A stretch of DNA of 14,756 bases from Saccoglossus kowalevskii (lineage: Eukaryota > Hemichordata > Enteropneusta > Harrimaniidae). The DNA is taken from contig NW_003123414.1 in assembly GCF_000003605.2 (NCBI RefSeq), forward strand, positions 203,073 to 217,828, given 5' to 3'. The notes beneath the pieces were generated by a model. The model did not search any database and was not told the DNA's origin. It was given only the letters and a program-made list of their open reading frames with translations. Within the stretch, counting starts at the first letter, position 1, and each line of letters starts with the position of its first letter. This document shows positions 8,736 to 14,756 of this stretch, piece after piece. Both the position numbers and the translations under genes were made by a program.

Positions 8736-9142
8736 CACATTTTAAATCAACCAATCATGATCTGACATCAGCATGCCACATTTTAAATCAACCAATCATA
8801 ATCTGACATCAGCATGTCACATTTTAAATCAACCAATCATAATCTGACATCAGCATTCCACATTGTAAATCAACCAATCATAATCTGACATCAGCATGCC
8901 ACATTTTAAATCAACCAATCATAATCTGACATCAGCATGCCACATTTTAAATCAACCACTCAAAATCTGACATCAGCATGCCACATTTTAAATCAACCAA
9001 TCATAATCTGACATCAGCATGCCACATTTTAAATCAACCAATCATAATCTGACATCAGCATGCCACATTTTAAATCAACCAATCAAAATCTGACATCAGC
9101 ATGCCACATTTTAAATCAACCAATCATAATCTGACATCAGCA
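8736..9142. repeat. Minisatellite: ten copies of a 41-bp unit
   Basis: Units start at 8736, 8777, 8818, 8859, 8900, 8941, 8982, 9023, 9064 and 9105, each exactly 41 bp with no indels; the last ends at about 9142. Each unit reads CACATTTTAAAT, then AACCAATCA, then CTGACATCAGCATGC. Copies 5, 7, 8 and 10 are identical over the compared span; the others carry one to three substitutions (for example G in ATGATC in copy 1, CATTGT in copy 4, CCACTCAAAAT in copy 6, CAAAAT in copy 9). AACCAATCA fits the NF-Y box in nine of ten copies, and TGACATCA is one base from a CRE. There are no unique spacers, so it is not CRISPR. It could be the core of a non-autonomous mobile element, but no element termini were recognised. 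Confidence 0.95.
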
Positions 9143-12044
9143 AGTTTGAATTTGATTCTGAATATTTTGTACTGTCAGTATTCCCCTCAGTGACCAAGTC
9201 TGGTGAAAAGATTCCCTGTTATTTCTGTTGCTCTGATCAAACAAATATTCTGCCAAGTTTGTGTGCTTTGGAGCTATACATTAATGGGTTACAACAAGAT
9301 GACAGCGTAGGATGAATCTGTCAAAACCAAAATTAGTATTCATTAGACGTGATAAAAAGCGGCAGCCAAGGACTTCTTTTAAAACTCAACAATTGAATTC
9401 TCCAAAAAAAACAATTCCCATACAATTTACCCATAGTCCTTTGCTTGAGAATCAAGATGGCTGACTACATAATACTGATGAAAAGTGAATGAAAATCTAG
9501 AGAATGAAAAGTGATATAAAAAAAACTGTAAATTGCATTCTCCTACATTTGTGGAGCTTTTTCTTGAGGGGTCATTATGTTGTTTGGCTTATGTTTCCTT
9601 TAAAGTCACGGTACATTTCATCTATCCAACAGGGACAAACTGACAAACCTACTCAGAAATTTTGTGATTTTTATATCACACTTTAAAATCAGTCAAGTTG
9701 AGTAGGTCAATATGAACATAGTCTTGATAAATGTGAGTATGGAACAAAAACCAAGGCATCATAAAATGACACATTTCAATGATTAAAAGGCAGTGCAGCA
9801 AGAGTTTGAATTTCATTGTTAATCTCATCAACTTTCACACATTTTCCAAGACCTGTTTTAGCAATAAACACACAAAAAATACTCCTTGAATAAGCAATCA
9901 GAATATTTGTCTCAAAACACATGTGGTCCGAAGTACACAAGTATTAAAGTTAAAAATTAGGCACAAGTGATTACAAATTCCCAAGTATCAGAACTATGGA
10001 TTTGATCGTCTTTCAGGGCATGTTATCAAACCACATAATTTATTTCAGGTACCACACTACGGATGAAGAGCAGCTGCATTATTATGTTGGCGATAAACAA
10101 ATTTCATAATTCTGAGTCACAAAAATCAATGGACAAGCATCATTCAAAGCATTGCAGAATATAGCATCTAATAATTATTATATCACAGACTTAATAAAGG
10201 GTATTTGTAGCTGTGTGAACAAGAGCAAACATTCTCCTTGTGTGATAGCACAAACGCCGATATTCAGGCTCTAGTATTTGTGTAACATGTCTCCCAGGTG
10301 ATATACAGTTAGTTTACTATCTGAAACAATCACAGCTGTTAACGATTAAAGAAAATTCTGCCAAAACTTTGATGATTGTTTCCATATTGAGCAATAGTTC
10401 TCTATAATGGTCTATACAATCTTCGCTGCACTGCAAAATACTCCACATATTTTAAATTACATTTGTGTGAAAGTGAAGTCTAAATAGATAATATAAATAC
10501 TTTCAACATTGTATGATGATTAAGTATTAGCCAAATGCATTTATCAGAAAGAAAAAAATACATTAATGTTGGGATGGACAGCAATGGGCGGTATATATTT
10601 AATATGAACATTAAGTGTGTAAATCAGGTGCTGCAACAGTTTAGTTTTTGTCTTTACGAACTTGATCCTGACAGTCACGTACAATCTTTATTTAAGCGAT
10701 CACAAAAGTGCCGAAATTGATTTTGACAATTTTTACCATGGTGGAATCAAAATCTTGCCTAGAGAGTACACTGCTTCAATGCATTCAGTTGGTAAATATA
10801 CCAATATTATTAATACTATGCTAATATGCAATTTTGCTCGCTCGTAAAACAGCTTCTTCAATGGGAGATGTCTGCACATATTAATAATTTTGCAGGAAAT
10901 TCATAAAAACACACTATTTATTGAAAGGCATTATCGTTCACAGCTGAATACATCAAAGCTTTGTTCCAAAATCTGTCATTATTTTAAATTAATAAAAATC
11001 AGTTTGCTTTAGAACACAGTCATGGTTTGGCTAATATTTAAAACTTGAATTAAAACATGCAGAATCTGTTCATGATTTATAATAGGATCAACCACTATTG
11101 TCAAATCGTCAACATTCTAAATAGATATATTTCAAAACGAGATGAAATGCATCTGTTATACTATAATTTCAAACCATATTGACCAAACTGGAATATGGTC
11201 TCTGGGGCAAAAGTGTATTTAGTTGACATTGTATTCTGGCAATAAGCATAGAAAAAAAAATACTGAAACAAATTTTTAAACAAAAAAGAAAGCAAAAGCT
11301 GATATACTTCAAATCTACATGATGAGAACGGTTTATATGACGTACCCGTTGAAAGCCAGCTACATTTTGTTCATTTCTTTGTTAAACTTGGACCAAATGG
11401 ACAGAATTTTCCGTTGCTGGTGTTGATCAACATTTTAGAATAAAAATGAATAAAAATATGTGGGTTTAATTTTGTTAAATGGGGGAAAAAGCTGACTTTG
11501 GCGCCCAATTGGTCAAAGACAAGTGATAAAAACGCAACAATAAAAGCGAACAGCCATACACTGTGTGGAAAGTGAGGAGTGGAAAAATAAATATCACAGT
11601 AAAACAGATCACTTCATCAAGTTTCTTTCATCCAATTGACCAACAGGAAACCATATTTGCTTTATTAGAAGAACCTTTCATAACCCGAATAGCAAAGATA
11701 CATCTTCAAAAGATGTTATTCTAATGCCCGCTGTGTATCCTGGCAATTTTATTCACTTCTTTTGGAGGAAATATGGTAACATTAAATTATATTTGTCCGC
11801 CCTAAATCTGAACTTGGCATATCCCAACAAGCCTAAGTTAAAATCACATGCTTTTATTTCCCTGTAGATGAACCTTAACCCCTGAACCCTGACCCCCATA
11901 TTTCTTGACATATGCCCACATATGGGTTTCTAAACTGTACAACAAGAAAATCAATTGGAGGGTTTCTGATTACATATTGAATATGCAAAGTAGTTGAGCC
12001 GTTTATATACAAAAATATAGACATGGAGTCTTTTCTATTAATCT
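9143..12044. other. Gene-free interval; near end likely NBEAL 3' UTR
   Basis: About 2.9 kb of AT-rich DNA with no recognisable exon. Short open frames on + (9504-9686, 10535-10720, 10662-10847) have no domain features. The part next to 12044 is presumably the minus-strand 3' UTR of the NBEAL gene. Around 11876-11926 there is a C-rich stretch with TGACCCC-like words and short CATATG/CCCATAT inversions. Confidence 0.45.
11853..11858 (-). promoter_or_regulatory. Candidate polyadenylation signal of NBEAL
   Basis: TTTATT on the plus strand reads AATAAA on the minus strand, about 190 nt past the NBEAL stop codon. It is the first AATAAA noticed downstream of the stop; further ones follow (near 11747 and 11660). 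AT-rich sequence gives such hexamers by chance, so this is tentative. Confidence 0.25.
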
Positions 12045-14734
<2,690 letters not shown>

Positions 14735-14756
14735 CTACCAAATCAAACGTATTACT

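Noticed and set aside
8736-9142. CRISPR array
   Set aside because: Units are contiguous 41-bp copies with no unique spacers, and the context is a eukaryotic genome.
9139-9825. Similar words AGCAAGTTTGAATTT (9139) and AGCAAGAGTTTGAATTT (9797)
   Set aside because: Short, needs a 2-nt gap and the similarity ends quickly; could be chance in AT-rich sequence.
11876-11910. Telomere-like C-rich stretch (CCTTAACCCCTGAACCCTGA)
   Set aside because: Only a few irregular units, no perfect CCCTAA tandem; too degenerate to call an interstitial telomere.

Overview
The window looks like nuclear DNA from a marine invertebrate, most likely a lophotrochozoan such as a mollusc; the taxon is inferred. The reasons: it is AT-rich (roughly two thirds A+T by eye), gene-sparse, has spliceosomal introns with canonical GT/AG borders, and encodes two metazoan-type proteins (a BTB-BACK-Kelch protein and a neurobeachin-like BEACH/WD40 protein). 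It is also enriched in the palindromic words TACCGGTA and TACATGTA, which I associate, without a search, with such genomes. Nothing here is bacterial: no operons, no CRISPR, no tRNA or rRNA gene seen.

Layout. 1-1457 is upstream non-coding DNA with a small hairpin, a TAAA microsatellite and two GTTTCCAT words near the gene. 1483-3234 (+) is a complete, uninterrupted coding sequence for a 583-residue KLHL protein of the KLHL26/KLHL9/KLHL13 group. 3235 to about 4360 is its probable 3' UTR, ending at a good AATAAA signal (4337-4342). From there to 12044 lies a long interval with no supportable gene. It holds a 23-bp duplication (4582-4627), a CpG-dense patch (about 6295-6398), two abutting TTAA-delimited inverted-repeat units (6626-6932) that resemble MITEs, RFX X-box-like words (7826-7839, 8589-8602), a hairpin palindrome (7909-7937), a diverged two-copy repeat (8041-8292) and a ten-copy 41-bp minisatellite (8736-9142).

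12045-14622 (-) carries the last five exons of a neurobeachin-like gene (NBEAL1/NBEAL2 type). The exons join in frame with consensus splice sites to give the last 230 residues, covering the C-terminal WD40 propeller, and the gene continues beyond the right edge of the window. Its intron between the third-last and second-last exons of this set contains a 350-bp GGCA/GGTA tetranucleotide repeat.

The two genes are convergent (KLHL on +, NBEAL on -), with about 8.8 kb between their stop codons. There is no sign that they act together: the first is expected to be a CUL3 ubiquitin-ligase substrate adaptor, the second a large vesicle-trafficking scaffold. No clearly new multi-gene system is visible. 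The observations most worth following are the 41-bp array, whose every unit carries a CRE/MARE-like word and nine of ten an NF-Y box, the paired TTAA elements, and the apparently shortened C-terminus of the NBEAL protein.
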